A DNA stretch of 64,000 bases. Source: Sipunculus nudus (Eukaryota; Annelida; Sipuncula; Golfingiida; Sipunculidae). Under the pieces are notes generated by a model. The model was not told the DNA's origin. It made no database searches and was given only the letters and a program-made list of their open reading frames with translations. Of the stretch, positions 1-12,031 are shown in pieces. Each line of letters opens with the position of its first letter. The stretch's first letter is position 1. Position numbers and translations under genes: made by a program. The DNA is taken from contig CM049309.1 in NCBI GenBank assembly GCA_026874595.1, positions 24,925,033 through 24,989,032 of the forward strand, in the 5' to 3' direction.

Positions 1-1022
1 GTCTTGTTTTCCTGAACAGGGAGGCAAGGAGTACCTGATGAGGGCACGCTGCTGTAGCAGTTATAGCCTAGCTTTGTCTTGTTTTCCTGTACAGAAAGGC
101 AAGGATTATCTGAAGTGGGCACACTTCTGTAGCAGTTAAAGCCAAACTTTGTCTAGTCTTCCTGTACAGGGAGGCAAGGAGTACTTAATGAGGGCACATT
201 TCTGTAGCAGTTAAAGCCTAGCTTTGTCTTGTTTTCCTGTACAGGGAGGCAAGGAGTATCTGATGTGGGCACACTTCTGTAGCAGTTAAAGCCTAGCTTT
301 GTCTAGTTTTCCTGTACAGGGAGGCAAGGAGTATTTAATGAGGGCACACTTCTGTAGCAGTTAAAGCCTAGCTTTGTCTTGTTTTCCTGTACAGGGAGGC
401 AAGGAGTACTTAATGAGGGCACACTTCTGTAGCAGTTAAAGCCAAGCTTTGTCTTGTTTTCCTGTACAGGGAGGCAAGGAATACTTAATGAGGGCACACT
501 TCAATAGCAGTTAAAGCCTAGCTTTGTCTTGTTTTCCTGTACAGGGAGGCAAGGAGTACTTAAAGAGGGCACACTTCTGTAGCAGTTAAAGCCTAGCTTT
601 GTCTTGTTTTCCTGTACAGGGAGGCAAGGAGTACCTGATGAGGGCACACTTCTGTAGCAGTTAGAGCCTAGCTTTGTCTTGTTTTCCTGAACAGGGAGGC
701 AAGGAGTATCTGATGAGGGCACACTTCTGTAGCAGTTAGAGCCTAGCTTTGTCTTGTTTTCCTGAACAGGGAGGCAAGGAGTACCTGATGAGGGCACACT
801 TCTGTAGCAGTTAGAGCCTAGCTTTGTCTTGTTTTCCTGAACAGGGAGGCTTTGTCTTGTTTTCCTGTACAGGGAGGCAAGGAGTACCTGATGAGGGCAC
901 ACTTCTGTAGCAGTTAAAGCCTAGCTTTGTTGTGTTTTCTTGTACAGGGAGGCAAGGAGTACCTGATGAGGGCACACTTCTGTAGCAGTTAAAGCCTATC
1001 TTTGTTGTGTTTTCTTGTACAG
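1..1022 (+). repeat. 60-bp minisatellite carrying copies of the AP1M1 3' splice site and exon start
   Basis: About 18-19 tandem units of 60 bp run from the window edge up to the real AP1M1 exon. Each unit has about 27 bp of intron end (pyrimidine-rich tract, TTTTCCTGTACAG) followed by about 33 bp nearly identical to the exon start (GGAGGCAAGGAGTACCTGAT, then GAGGGCACACTTC). After that 33 bp each unit returns to intron-like sequence (TGTAGCAGTTAAAGCC), whereas the real exon continues with GGCCTG. One unit near 841 is truncated. Units nearest the exon match it best. Reading from a decoy acceptor in the exon frame meets TAA or TAG after about 14 codons, so decoy use would truncate AP-1 mu unless the remaining units were spliced out. 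Confidence 0.95.
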
Positions 1023-1148
1023 GGAGGCAAGGAGTACCTGATGAGGGCACACTTCGGCCTGCCCAGTGTGATGAGTGAGGATACGGAGGGCAGACCTCCC
1101 ATACAAGTCCGCTTTGAGATCCCTTACTTCACTGTATCAGGAATACAG
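1023..1148 (+). CDS. AP1M1: AP1M1 penultimate coding exon
   Basis: 126 nt, 42 codons, phase 0 at both ends. The acceptor is TTTCTTGTACAG ending at 1022 and the donor is CAG|GTACAC at 1148/1149. It encodes GGKEYLMRAHFGLPSV through IPYFTVSGIQ. Compared with vertebrate AP-1 mu the variable stretch is MSEDTEGRPPIQVR. The acceptor is the last and only productive one of a long series of near-identical copies in the adjoining minisatellite. Confidence 0.96.
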
Positions 1149-4100
1149 GTACACGTTTGTTTTCCCAAGGGGCTACTTTCTAATCCTGGCTAAAATTATG
1201 TAAAAATGGCAGATTATTAACTTTTATAACAAATTAAGCAACTGGTTTTAATTTTTTCTTGTCATATGATAGTTTTTGGTGCTGTTGGCTTAAGCAATGG
1301 TCCTTTGTATGGTGACTGTCCATCCATCTGAATGTCTGTCTGTCGGTTTAACTAGCACGTTTTGAAACCAACCATTGGACCTACCAATCTGAAATTGAGC
1401 ATACAGTATGATGTCTCTAAAATCTCTAACTGTATCAAAAATTGGGTGGCTATGACTTTGTTCCTTTGAGAAATTAAAGAAAAACCTCAAATTTCCATTA
1501 AAAACCCATTGTCACACTTCAGGACTGCCTAATATAAAAACCACTCATCTGTATTTAGCTCAGCTGACTGACAGTCATCTGAGCTATAGCCATCAATCTT
1601 TGTCTGTCGTCCAGCCAGCCCTCTGGCCGTCCAGCTGTCTGTGAACAAGGCACAAATCATAACCGTTAGACCTAGAAACTTCTGCTTGTACATCCAGGAA
1701 GGACCATGAAAAATCTCTTTTGAATCTTGAAAATAGGCCTTTGTACCCATATCCTCCGAGCTATGAGGCTCGTAAGTACACCCAGAATGAATAAAAATTT
1801 GATACAAAATCCAGTATATGAATAACTTATACACTGATGGCCATGATTTTTTGCATGCATAATGATCATGGAGTGTTTCATCAGTTCCTATGAAACTGGT
1901 GGCGCCACCTGATTTTTTCAATCTTTTACTCATTTTTCCTCCATTTTTGAGATCTTCAAATAAAGCCTCATCTGTTAAGAGGGCACAAACATCACTGTTT
2001 GACATAGAATCTTATTACTTATCATCCAAAATGGTCCATGAAAAGTCTTCATAGAGACCTGGAATTAGGTCTGTTACCCATATCTTCTGAGCTATGGGGT
2101 GGTAAGTACACCCCAGAATTATTAAAAATGTGATACATTAACCTAATTATCTGAATCATTGATTGCCAATTGATTATGGAGTGTTTCATCATGTCCTGCC
2201 GACTGGTGGGGCAACCTGTATTTTTAGCTCAGCTGACTATAAGTCATCTGAGCTATAGTCGTGGTCCTTTGTCCGTCGTCCGTCCGTCCCGCTGTCCGTC
2301 TGTTAACAGGGCATGTTTTAAAACCGTTGGACCTACGAATCCTAAATTCTGCATACCATAAGATATCCCCAAAATCTCCTACCATACGGAAAATTGGGTC
2401 ATTAAAACTTCGTTCCTTCGAGATATTAAGGAAAAACCTTTGTTTTCCATAAAAAAGCCATTGTTACACTTCAAGGCTGCCTAATATCAAAACCTCTGAT
2501 CTGTTTTTGATCATATTTAGTATTCATATTCTTCCATACATTTTCTGTGCACATACCAAAAATTAGGTCAGTATTGGGTATTATTTTGAAGTTATAGGCC
2601 CAAATATAATGCAATTTTTCAAAAATCAGGAAATATATTTGCTCACTTAACATGAGAATTGCTGAACCTGGAGACTTTTTTTCAGGAATATAACTTTATT
2701 TAATCAAGATTCAATTGTTTACCCAAAATTAGATCTGAATTTTGCAAATTTTTCAAGTTATTAGCATAAATAAAACATTAATACCTTAAATTTTAGCAGT
2801 GGCACGTTTTTTCCCTGTAAGCACTGTTGATTTAATTTTCACAGCATATATACATAAGGATTTAATATTTTAAAATCTGAAATTTCAAAGAAATTGTTTG
2901 AAAAGAGTAGCTTTTATTCAAGTTTTCATACACCATGTCAAGTACATCTGGCCCACCTAGTAGTACAGCCTTCACTTGCATTATGTAACCCACCCCAGGC
3001 AGCTTGCCTTGGCCAAGCTTGGCCACTACTAGCAGGCTTCCCCTCTCCCCTGCACTCACCCCCCCCCCCCCCCCCCAGCTGGTGCATAAACTAGATGAAT
3101 GTTATAATTTTCTGTATTTTATTTTATTCTTGGACATGCTACATGTTAGATTTCGTATTGTACCACCAGGGTTACAATGATTAAAGTGCACATTTAATTG
3201 TGTCCACAAAGTGATGTATTACTATGAAAGTGTGGATGTTCATCAGATAAGTAATGCTTTACTTTAGAAGAGTAAAACTTCACCAGGAGTGATATTGACT
3301 ATAAATTCCAGTAATTAATTATAGCTGAGACTGTAATTAGCATAATGATATTGTTTGTCCCTCATTCAACCAACAGTGTGTATACTTTATTTGAAAAGAT
3401 GTTTTTATTCTATCAAATGTACTGAATCTTTTATTTTATTTCGGTGAATAAAATTAAGCATATACTGAACACTCCAATGTGCAAAACTTTTTAATAGGGA
3501 TTCAAGGAATAATTTTGTAGATGCCTTGTTGTGGCTTTATTTTCTTTTACATTCAGTTTAAACATTTGATTTAAAAATAATAAAATATATGTGTATGCAT
3601 AATATAACCCAGTATGAGCTACAATCTGGATATATAATGATTGCAACTTAGAATTCTAATATTTTAACTCATATTTTCAGTTTTTATATTACAAATTTAT
3701 AACACTTGTAAATAAAAAAAAAATGAATCAGATAAAAACTATTAATGAAAAAAGTGGATATGCTAAAAAAATAGGCTTATATATACACTTAAATGCATTG
3801 TTTCCCTAGAAAGTGAAATAAAGGTATTAGTCCATTCTGTCCACTTGCCTGTCCATCTGTAAATTTTTCATATGCATCACAGTATCTCAAAACTTTTACT
3901 GTTTTACTGTTTTCTTCATGACAATCTTGTCAGAGTATTAGTTTGCAATCATATATTGAGAACTTTACTATAACCAAGTAGGAGAGCCCTTTCCTCTTAG
4001 CTTCTCATATGCTTATATAAATAAAAAACATTACAATAGAATATTTTTCATATTTTACATTTGCAAAAATTTCAAACTTAAGCTGGTTGTCGTGACCCAT

Positions 4101-7100
4101 GGGTCCTTTGTTTATAATCTGGATTCTCAACATCATTGTTTGGCTAAAACTGAATAAATACCAGACATGGTGCGAATACTTGGCAAATGTATATGAATAT
4201 GAATATGAATATGTACTCCATTATAAAATTTCTTGCATAAGAATGGGAATTCAGGTAAAAATGAAAGAGTTTGAATACCAGTGCAAATACTTTCAAAATG
4301 TATTCATGAATGCATTCATGAATATATTCTATAATATTATTTTAATAATCATTTCAGTTATATTTATTTTAAAAAATCATATGATTCCCTTATTATTTTT
4401 AATAAAAAATTATATTTGGCACAATATTTGTTATTAAATTTTTATAAATAGTTAAACTCTTATCTTATTTGTGCTGCTTATCAGTTATATGGCCAAGTCA
4501 AAATCTGTATGACAGTAGCACTCCATTTGTTAATAAAATAAATGAAATCAATCTATTCCCTGTCTCCAAAGAAACTATCAAAATCATACATAAGCTAAAC
4601 ACCAACAACTCATAATACAGCTTATATTTATTTCCACACAAAACCAGCATGTGCCTCATTTCAAAATCATATTTTTTATCATATATAACAGCTGAGCGCC
4701 GTGACCCATGGGTCCCTTGTTTCAAATTTTTACCCATTTTATTTCTCTGTTTGAGTCCTTCAAATTAAGTGGATGTCTATTAACAAGACACAAAAGAAAC
4801 TGTTTGACCTAGAATCTTCAAACTGGACATCCGGGGAGGTCAATGAAATATCTCCTTGGAAACCTGAAATTAGATCTTTGTTACCCATTTCCTCTGAACT
4901 ATTGGGTTCACTATATACACTATGGAATAATTAAAAATTTGATACAAAAATTCCAGTATCTGATAAACCAATGCTCTGATGGCCATGATTTTTTGCATGC
5001 ATATTGATCATGGACTGTTTTTCAGTTCCTGTAGACGGCTGGCGCCACTATTATTTTGTTTATTTTTTAGCTCAGCTGACTATAAGTCATCTGAGCTATA
5101 GTCGTGGTCCATTGTCCATCGTCCGTCCGTCCGTCCGTCCGTAGATGTGGCACGTTTTGAAACCGTAAGACCTAGGAATCCAAAATTTGGCATAATGTTA
5201 GATGTCCCCAAGATCTCCTACCAAGCCGAAAACTGGGTCTTTGCAACTTTGTTCCTTTGAGAAATTAAGGAAAAACCTCAAATTTTTATTAAAAACCTAT
5301 TTTCACACTTCAGGACTGCCTAATATCAAAACCACTCATCTGTTTTTCCTCATATTTACCGTAAATATTCCTATCTATAGTTCCTATGTACATGCCAGAA
5401 ATTATGTCTGTATTATTTAATTTAAAAAAGTTATGGGCCCAAACATAATGCATTTTGTAAAAATTCAGGAAATATATTTGATCGCTTAACACAAAAAATG
5501 TTAAAGCTATGGACCTTTTTTCCAGTAATATAACTTTAATTAATCAAAATTAAATTGTATACCCAAAATTAGATGAAAATCTTTTAAATTTTTTAAAATA
5601 TTAATAAAAATAAAAAAATTGGTACCTTAAATTTTGCCCAAATTTGACCATGGCATGTTTTTTTTCCTGTAAGTACTGTGGATTTAATTTTCACAGCATG
5701 TTTTTGTTAGCATTTCAACTGTTAACATCAACAATTTGAAACCAGTTGATCAAAAACTGTAGATTTTATTCAAGTTTTCAAGCACCATGTAACATATTGT
5801 TTACATCAAGCTAGTGTTATGCAGTTTGCAAGAGCTCAGCTCCCCAGCTTCAGCTCTAAGTTCCTTAAATTTGGCATACAGTTTGATGTCTCCAAAATCC
5901 CCTACCATGCCAAGAATTTGGTCACTAGGACTTAATACCTTCGAGATATTAATGAAAAACTTCATTTTTCCATTAAAAACCCATTGTTACCCTTCAATAC
6001 TGCCAAATATCAAAACCACTGATCTGACTTTAATCATAAATAATATACATTTTTTTCAATCTCTATGCACATGCCAGAATGATGTCAGTATTGCGTAATT
6101 GTTTTAAGTTATGGGCCCAAACATAATGCACTTTGTAAAAAATCAAGAAATATATTTACTCCCTTAACAAGGGCATCGCTGAAGCTAGAGATTTTTTTGT
6201 CAGGGATGTAACATTATTTAATCAAGATTCAATTGAATACCCAAAATTAGTTATGAATTTATAAATTTTATAATTTATTAGTATAAATATAAAATTAGTA
6301 CCTTAAATTTTGCCCAACTGTGACCATGGCACGTTTGTTTCCCGTGAGCACTGTTGATATAATTTTCATATCATGCACACATAAGGATTTCAGCTTTTTA
6401 GTTTAGAAAGCTGAAAGAAATTGGACAAAAATTGTAGCTTTTATTATTGTTTTTTATGAGACCCTGTCAGACTTTGGCTCTCTCCAGCCCCTCTTGAGTC
6501 ACCTGTATTATGCATGCTTGAGTCGAGGCATACATGGAATCCAGGCAGCTTATGGCCAGCCACAGTTGATCCAGGTGTCCAACCCAACTCATCTAGTAGT
6601 TTTAACCAACAACATAACAATAAACAATAAATTAATAAATTTTTATTGGTTTTTAATAACAAATTAAAGAAAAATAGAAAAGGAATTTGTTAGTTTATAA
6701 TAACAGGAAATTAACTTGCAGTTACTGATGATATAAGAATCTTGTATCGATGGGTAGAATGTCATGATTCCAAATAACACCATGCAGTCACCTATGGCAT
6801 TTTTAGCTCAGCTGACTATAAGTCATCTGAGCTATAGTCGTGGTCCATTGTCCGTCGTCCGTCCGTCTGTCCGTCCGTCCGTCCGTCCGTCCGTCCGTAG
6901 ATGTGGCACGTTTTGAAACCGTAAGACCTAGGAATCCAAAATTCGGCATAATGTTAGATGTCCCCAAGATCTCCTACCAAGCCGAAAACTGGGTGTTTGC
7001 AACTTTGTTCCTTTGAGAAATTAAGGAAAAACCTCAATTTTTTATTAAAAACCTATTTTCACACTTCAGGACTGCCTAATATCAAAACCACTCATCTGTT

Positions 7101-10100
7101 TTACCTCATATTTACCATAAATATTCCTCTATATAGTTCCTATGTACATGCCAGAAATTATGTCTGTATTATTTAATTTAAAAAAGTTATGGGCCCAAAC
7201 ACAATGCATTTTGTAAAAAATCAGAAAAGATATTTGATCACTTAACACAAAAAATGTTAATGCTATGGACCTTTTTTCCAGTAATATAACTTAAATTAAT
7301 CAAAATTAAATTGTATACCCAAAATTAGATGAAAATCTTTTAAATTTTTTAAAATATTAATAAAAATAAAAAATTGGTACCTTAAATTTTGCCCAACTTT
7401 GACCATGGCACGTTTTTTTCCTGTAAGTACTGTGGATTTAATTTTCACAGCATGTTTTTGTTAGCATTTCAACTGTTAACACAAAAAAATTGAAACCAGT
7501 TGATCAAAAACTGTAGATTTTAATCAAGTTTTCAAGCACCATGTAACATATTGTTTACATCAAGCTAGTGTTATGCAGTTTGCAAGAGCTCAGCTCCCCA
7601 GGTTCAGCTCTAAGTTCCTTAAATTCGGCATACAGTTTGATGTCTCCAAAATGCCCTACCATGCCAAGAATTTGGTCACTAGGACATTCGAGATATTAAT
7701 GAAAAACTTCATTTTTCCATTAAAAACCCATTGTTACACTTCAAGACTGCCTAATATCAAAACCACTGATCTGACTTTAATCATAAATAATATACATATT
7801 TTTCATTCTCTATGCACATGCCAGAATGATGTCAGTATTGTGTAATTGTTTTAAGTTCTGGGCCCAAACATAATGCACTTTGTAAAAAATCAAGAAATAT
7901 ATTTACTCCCTTAACAAGAGCATTGCTGAAGCTAGAGATTTTTTGTCAGGGATGTAACATTATTTAATCAAGATTCAATTGAATACCCAAAATTAGTTCT
8001 GAATTTTTCAAATTTTATTTAGTATAAATATAAAATTAGTTACTTAAATTTTGCCCAACTGTGACCATGGCACGTTTGTTTCCCGTGAGCACTGTTGATA
8101 TAATTTTCATATCATGCACACATAAGCATTTCAGCTTTTTAGTTTAGAAAGCTAAAAAGAAATTGGCCAAAAATTGTAGCTTTTATTAATGTTTTTTATG
8201 AGACCCTGTCAGACTTTGGCTCTCTCCAGCCCCTCTTGAGTCACCTGTATGTTGACCTTGTTGACCTTTCATCAAATTATGCACGCTTGAGGCGAGGCAT
8301 ACATGGAATCCAGGCAGCTTATGGCAAGCCACAGTTGATCCAGGTGTCCAACCCAACTCATCTAGTAGTTTTAACCAAGAACATAACAAAAAACAATAAA
8401 TTAATAAATTTTTATTGGTTTTAAATAACAAATTAAAGAAAAATAGAAAAGGAATTTGTTAGTTTATAATAACAGGAAATTAACTTGCAGTTACTGATGA
8501 TATAAGAATCTTGTATCGATGGGTAGAATGTCACATATTCCAAATAACACCATGCAGTCACCTATGGCATTTTTCAGTTCAATTTTAATGATAAAGAAGT
8601 AAATCATATTATTCATTACTAATCATTAGGGATCATATGAAGGAAATTAGACAAAGATGCAGTTGATAATATTAATCTAGATTCCTGCTGTGTCTAGTGT
8701 GTACAATGATGTGAAATTAGTCCAAAATGAATTTTTTACAGTTATTTTTTAATATAAATAAAAGCCATAAAACCAGGTACTTATGATCATTATTTAAATG
8801 TGTGAATTTTGTATATTCTGGATTCTCAAACTCATTGTTTGGTGAAAACTGAATAAATTCCAGACATGGTGCAAATACTTTGTAATTGTATTTAAATACG
8901 AATATGATTTTGTACTCCATTATAAAATTTCTTGCATAAAGAATGGGAATTCAGGTAAAAATGAAAATATATGAATACTCATGCAAATACTTTCAAAATG
9001 TATTCATGAATGCATTCATGAATATATTCTTTAATATTATTTTAATAATCATATCAGTTATATTTCATTTTAAAAAATCATATGATTCTCTTATTATTTT
9101 TAATAAAAATTATATTTGGGACAATATTTGTATTTTTTTTAATAAATAGTTAAACTCTTATATTATATGTTCTGCTTATAAGTTATATGGCCAAGTCAAA
9201 ATCTGTGTGACAATAGTACTCCATTTGTTTATAAAATAAATGAAATCAATCCTCTTCCCTGTCTCCAAAGGTACTATCAAAATCATACATAAGCTAAACA
9301 ACAACAACTCATAATACAGCTTATATTTATTACCACACAAAACCAGCATGTGCCTCATTTCTAAATAATATTTTTTTATCATATATAACAGCTGAGCGTC
9401 GTGACCCATAGGTCCCTTGTTTAGTTCAATTTTAATGATAAAGAAGTAAATCATATTATTCATTACTAATCATTAGGGATCATATGAAGGAAATAATGAT
9501 AGACAAAGATGCAGTTGATAATATTAATCTAGATTCCTACTGTGTCTAGTGTGTACATTGATGTGAAATTAGTCCAAAATGAATTTTTTACAGTTATTTT
9601 TTAATATAAATAAAAACCATAATACCAGGTACTTATGATCATTATTTAAATGTGTGAATTTTGTATATTCTGGATTCTCAACATCATTGTTTGGTGAAAA
9701 CTGAATAAATACCAGACATGGTGTGAATACTTTGTAATTGTATTTAAATATGAATATGATTATGTACTCCATTATAAAATTTCTTGCATAAAGAATGGGA
9801 ATTCAGGTAAAAATGAAAGTATATGAATACTCTTGCAAATACTTTCAAAATATATTCATGAATGCATTCATGAATATATTCTTTAATATTGTTTTAATAA
9901 TCATTTCAGTTATATTTCATTTTAAAAAATCATATGATTCTCTTATTATTTTTAATAAAAATTATATTTGGGACAATATTTGTAATTTTTTTAATAAATA
10001 GTTAAACTCTTATATTATATGTTCTGCTTATAAGTTGTATGGCCAAGTCAAAATCTGTGTGACAATAGTACTCCATTTGTTAATGAAATAAATAAAAATC

Positions 10101-12031
10101 AATCCTCTTCCCTGTCTCCAAAGGAACTTTCAAAATCATACATAAGCTAAACAACAACAACTCATAATACAGCTTATATTTATTACCACACAAAACCAGC
10201 ATGTGCCTCATTTCAAAATTATATTTTTTATCATATATAACAGCTGAGCACTGTGACCCATGGGTCCCTTGTTTCAAATTTTTACCCATTTTATTTCTCT
10301 GTTTGAGTCCTTCAAATTAAGTGGATGTCTATTAACAAGACACAAAAGAAACTGTTTGACCTAGATTCTTCAAACTGGACATCCGGGGAGGTCAATGAAA
10401 TATCTCCTTGGAAACCTGAAATTAGATCTTTGTTACCCATTTCCTCTGAACTATGGGGTTCACTATATAAACTATAGAATAATAAAAATTTGATACAAAA
10501 ATTCCAGTATCTGATAAACCAATGCTCTGATGGCCATGATTTTTTGCATGCATATTGATCATGGACTGTTTTATCAGTTCCTGTAGACGGCTGGCGCCAC
10601 TATTATTTTGTTTATTTTTTTACGCATTGTTTTCTCTGTTTGAGACTTTTAAAGTAAATCCACTTTCACAAGGCACCAATTGTTACTGTTGCACCTAGTG
10701 TCTTCCTACTTTACATCCTAGGAGGCCAGTTAAAAATTCATGTTACCCATATCCTCGAAAAATTTGGTGAAGTATCCCCCTAGAATAATTAAAAGTTTGA
10801 TGCAAAAGCTCAACAAGGACTGCACTTTTTAAGCCAAAATTTGAAACACTCAGTTGTTCATACCAAGTTCTCAGATGAGTTCCAAACCCGGTGACCTTGC
10901 CCAGGATCATCAAGGTCAAATCAGCCAAATCATAGTTATTGTCTTGTGAATGCAATAACTTTTGAAGTATTTCACGTTTTGTCCTCAAATTTGGTACACT
11001 TTTTGTTCCTACCAAAATCTCCTCAGAGTTTGAAAACAGGTTACCTTTACCTTCATCTTCAAGGTTTAATCTGCCAAAATGTAAAATTTTTGTGAACCCA
11101 ATAACTTTTGAACTATTCCACATTTTGTCCTCAAATTTAACACACCTTTTGTTCCTATCAGTTTCTTGGATGAGTTTGAAACCTGGTGAACCTTTGTAAA
11201 TTCTGCCTAATGTAACATTCTTTTGAACCCCATTTCTTTTGTAGTATTTCCAATTTTGCCCTAACATTTGGTACACTAATTGTTCTTTCAAATATCTTGA
11301 ACAGATGTGAAACCTGGTGACCTTGACCTTCATCTTCAAGGACAAATCTGTTACAATAAGAAATTTTGTGGACCCCAAAACTTTTGAAGTATTCCACATT
11401 TTGTCCTCAAAATCTTGGATGTGATTGAAATAACATAATAAAAAATAACACCCTCATCTCATAACACATCCTATATAACCACACAAAACCACAATTGTCT
11501 ACCCGCTCTTCCATATCATTATTTGTGATCATATATAACAGTTGACCACCCTGACCCATGGGTCCCTTGTTAAAAGTGAATTTATTCATTGTGATGACAG
11601 GTTTATGAGAAAAAAATTTCATGTTTTACCCGGTTAAAGATGTTGCTTGGCCCTGTTTTTGTTTAATACAATGATGTACACACAATCACTCTGTAACCAG
11701 CTTTCTGTGGATGATTGAACAAAGCCACCAACCCCCTTCACACCTGCATTTAATATGGGCTATTCCATTAAACAGCTCAGAGCTGTTCCATAGAAATTTC
11801 ACAACTTTTAAAGTATATGGTATACCTCACTAATTTGTACTATGTTCTTATCTGTGGTAAGTTATTCAGAATATTATCATGTTTCATTTGTTTATGTGGC
11901 AAAATCTTAAACTTTCACTGCATTTTTACTAGGTACGTTATCTGAAGATCATTGAGAAAAGCGGTTACCAGGCATTACCTTGGGTCCGGTACATCACACA
12001 GAATGGGGACTACCAGCTTCGTACACAGTGA
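1023..12031 (+). CDS. AP1M1: AP-1 complex subunit mu, C-terminal part (two exons, 5' part outside the window)
   Basis: Join of 1023-1148 and 11933-12031: 74 C-terminal residues plus stop of a protein usually about 420 residues long. It is the medium chain of the clathrin adaptor AP-1 at the trans-Golgi network and endosomes; its C-terminal mu-homology domain binds YxxPhi sorting signals. The two exons give GGKEYLMRAHFGLPSV at the start and YITQNGDYQLRTQ at the end, which are hallmarks of AP-1 mu and distinguish it from AP-2 mu. The intron is 10.8 kb, phase 0, GT-AG, and falls after SGIQ, where I recall the vertebrate gene being split. The N-terminal longin domain and most of the MHD lie upstream of the window. 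Invertebrates usually have one copy, so AP1M1 rather than AP1M2 is a naming choice. Confidence 0.96.
1281..2218 (+). repeat. Decayed copies of the AGCTCAG-hairpin repeat family, nested
   Basis: The block at 1281-1550 resembles the 5' part of the family after the hairpin (CTGTCC/CTGTCTGTC run, then GACCTACCAATC and the sequence matching 2330-2480). At about 1553 a new copy starts with the hairpin arms AGCTCAG...CTGAGCT and runs to about 2210. It carries a perfect GGTGGCGCCACC at 1898-1909. Open frames here are short and without recognisable domains. Confidence 0.6.
2219..2880 (+). mobile_element. Hairpin-started non-autonomous repeat (AGCTCAG family), copy
   Basis: It starts with TTTTTAGCTCAGCTGAC and an imperfect hairpin: AGCTCAG-c-TGACT pairs with AGTCA-t-CTGAGCT around an ATA loop. 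Then come GTCCGTC repeats, the segment GACCTACGAATCC, and the segment around TTTTTCCCTGTAAGCACTG at about 2805. The same order is seen at 5065, 6801 and 56190. No intact coding frame. See the findings for its possible relation to Pearl/HINE elements. Confidence 0.6.
3059..3076. repeat. C18 homopolymer tract
   Basis: Uninterrupted run of 18 C inside an otherwise AT-rich intron. Length may be unreliable because of assembly or slippage. Confidence 0.9.
4081..5060 (+). repeat. Repeat segment shared with 8575-10610 (third copy)
   Basis: Sequence from about 4105 (ATCTGGATTCTCAACATCA) through GTGACCCATGGGTCCCTTG at about 4700 and on to the CTGGCGCCAC near 5038 matches 9660-10600 at high identity. 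It includes a short GAATAT triplication at about 4192-4209. The fact that the match continues past the apparent 3' end (CCCATGGGTCC) shows the duplication was larger than one element. Confidence 0.7.
5061..6796 (+). repeat. Tandem duplication, unit A (about 1.74 kb) with AGCTCAG hairpin start
   Basis: The unit starts at the AGCTCAG hairpin (5069) with a CCGT run, then contains family segments recognisable at 56190. Its last 350 bp include GACTTTGGCTCTCTCCAGCC and CTTGTATCGATGGGTAGAAT. The entire unit recurs at 6797-8572. No frame over about 95 codons; none looks like a gene. Confidence 0.8.
6797..8572 (+). repeat. Tandem duplication, unit B (about 1.77 kb)
   Basis: Near-identical to 5061-6796. 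Offsets change from 1736 at the hairpin to 1756 after the CCGT run (about five extra 4-bp units) and to 1768 near the end, where unit B has about 26 extra bases around 8252 (GTTGACCTTGTTGACC). Such differences suggest the duplication is old enough to have gathered small indels, or that unit A lost the segment. Confidence 0.8.
8575..9421 (+). repeat. 847-bp tandem duplication, first unit
   Basis: Begins AGTTCAATTTTAATGATAAA and ends at the CCCATAGGTCCCTTGTTT motif. The next unit starts immediately at 9422 with the same sequence. Within it, 8810-9420 matches 4105-4720. No convincing coding frame. Confidence 0.85.
9422..10275 (+). repeat. 847-bp tandem duplication, second unit
   Basis: Repeats 8575-9421 with a few substitutions and small indels, for example an extra AATGATAG near 9495. 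It ends with CCCATGGGTCCCTTGTTT and then continues into sequence matching 4727-5050. Confidence 0.85.
10276..11575 (-). repeat. Tandem-core repeat (about 150 bp period) ending in CCCATGGGTCCCTTGTT
   Basis: 10276-10615 matches 4727-5055. From about 10740 to 11410 there are several decayed copies of a core of about 150 bp containing CTTCAAGGTCAAATCTGCC-like and TTTTGAAGTATTCCACATTT-like segments. Related cores occur at 49870-50110 and 51160-51450. The minus-strand frame of 218 codons here is a product of the repeat (see rejected). The block closes near 11555 with CCCATGGGTCCCTTGTT. Confidence 0.6.
11933..12031 (+). CDS. AP1M1: AP1M1 terminal coding exon
   Basis: 99 nt, 32 codons plus TGA. The acceptor is ATTTTTACTAG at 11922-11932, with a pyrimidine-poor but workable tract. 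It encodes VRYLKIIEKSGYQALPWVRY then ITQNGDYQLRTQ, the invariant end of AP-1 mu. Frame is continuous with the exon at 1023-1148 (phase 0). Confidence 0.97.
   Translation, partial: VRYLKIIEKSGYQALPWVRYITQNGDYQLRTQ

Larger units (their letters stand above)
1149..11932 (+). other. AP1M1 last intron (10.8 kb), repeat-filled
   Basis: The intron runs from GTACAC to TTTTTACTAG. It contains no conserved exon I can find. Most of it is decayed copies of one hairpin-started repeat family and its tandem duplications, listed separately. The stretches 3100-4080 and 11640-11930 are AT-rich and show nothing I can name. Confidence 0.9.

Noticed and set aside
303-1050. Minus-strand frames with repeated LPVQENKTKLGFNCYRSVPS
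   Set aside because: Shadow of the 60-bp minisatellite, whose period keeps a 20-codon repeat open on the reverse strand.
1529-2005. 158-codon minus-strand frame
   Set aside because: Covers copies of the AGCTCAG repeat family; matching segments elsewhere (5040-5100) are not open, so the frame is not maintained.
10743-11399. 218-codon minus-strand frame
   Set aside because: Made of decayed 150-bp core repeats (repeated QNWKYYKRNG-like text out of phase with itself); no domain and it lies in the AP1M1 intron.
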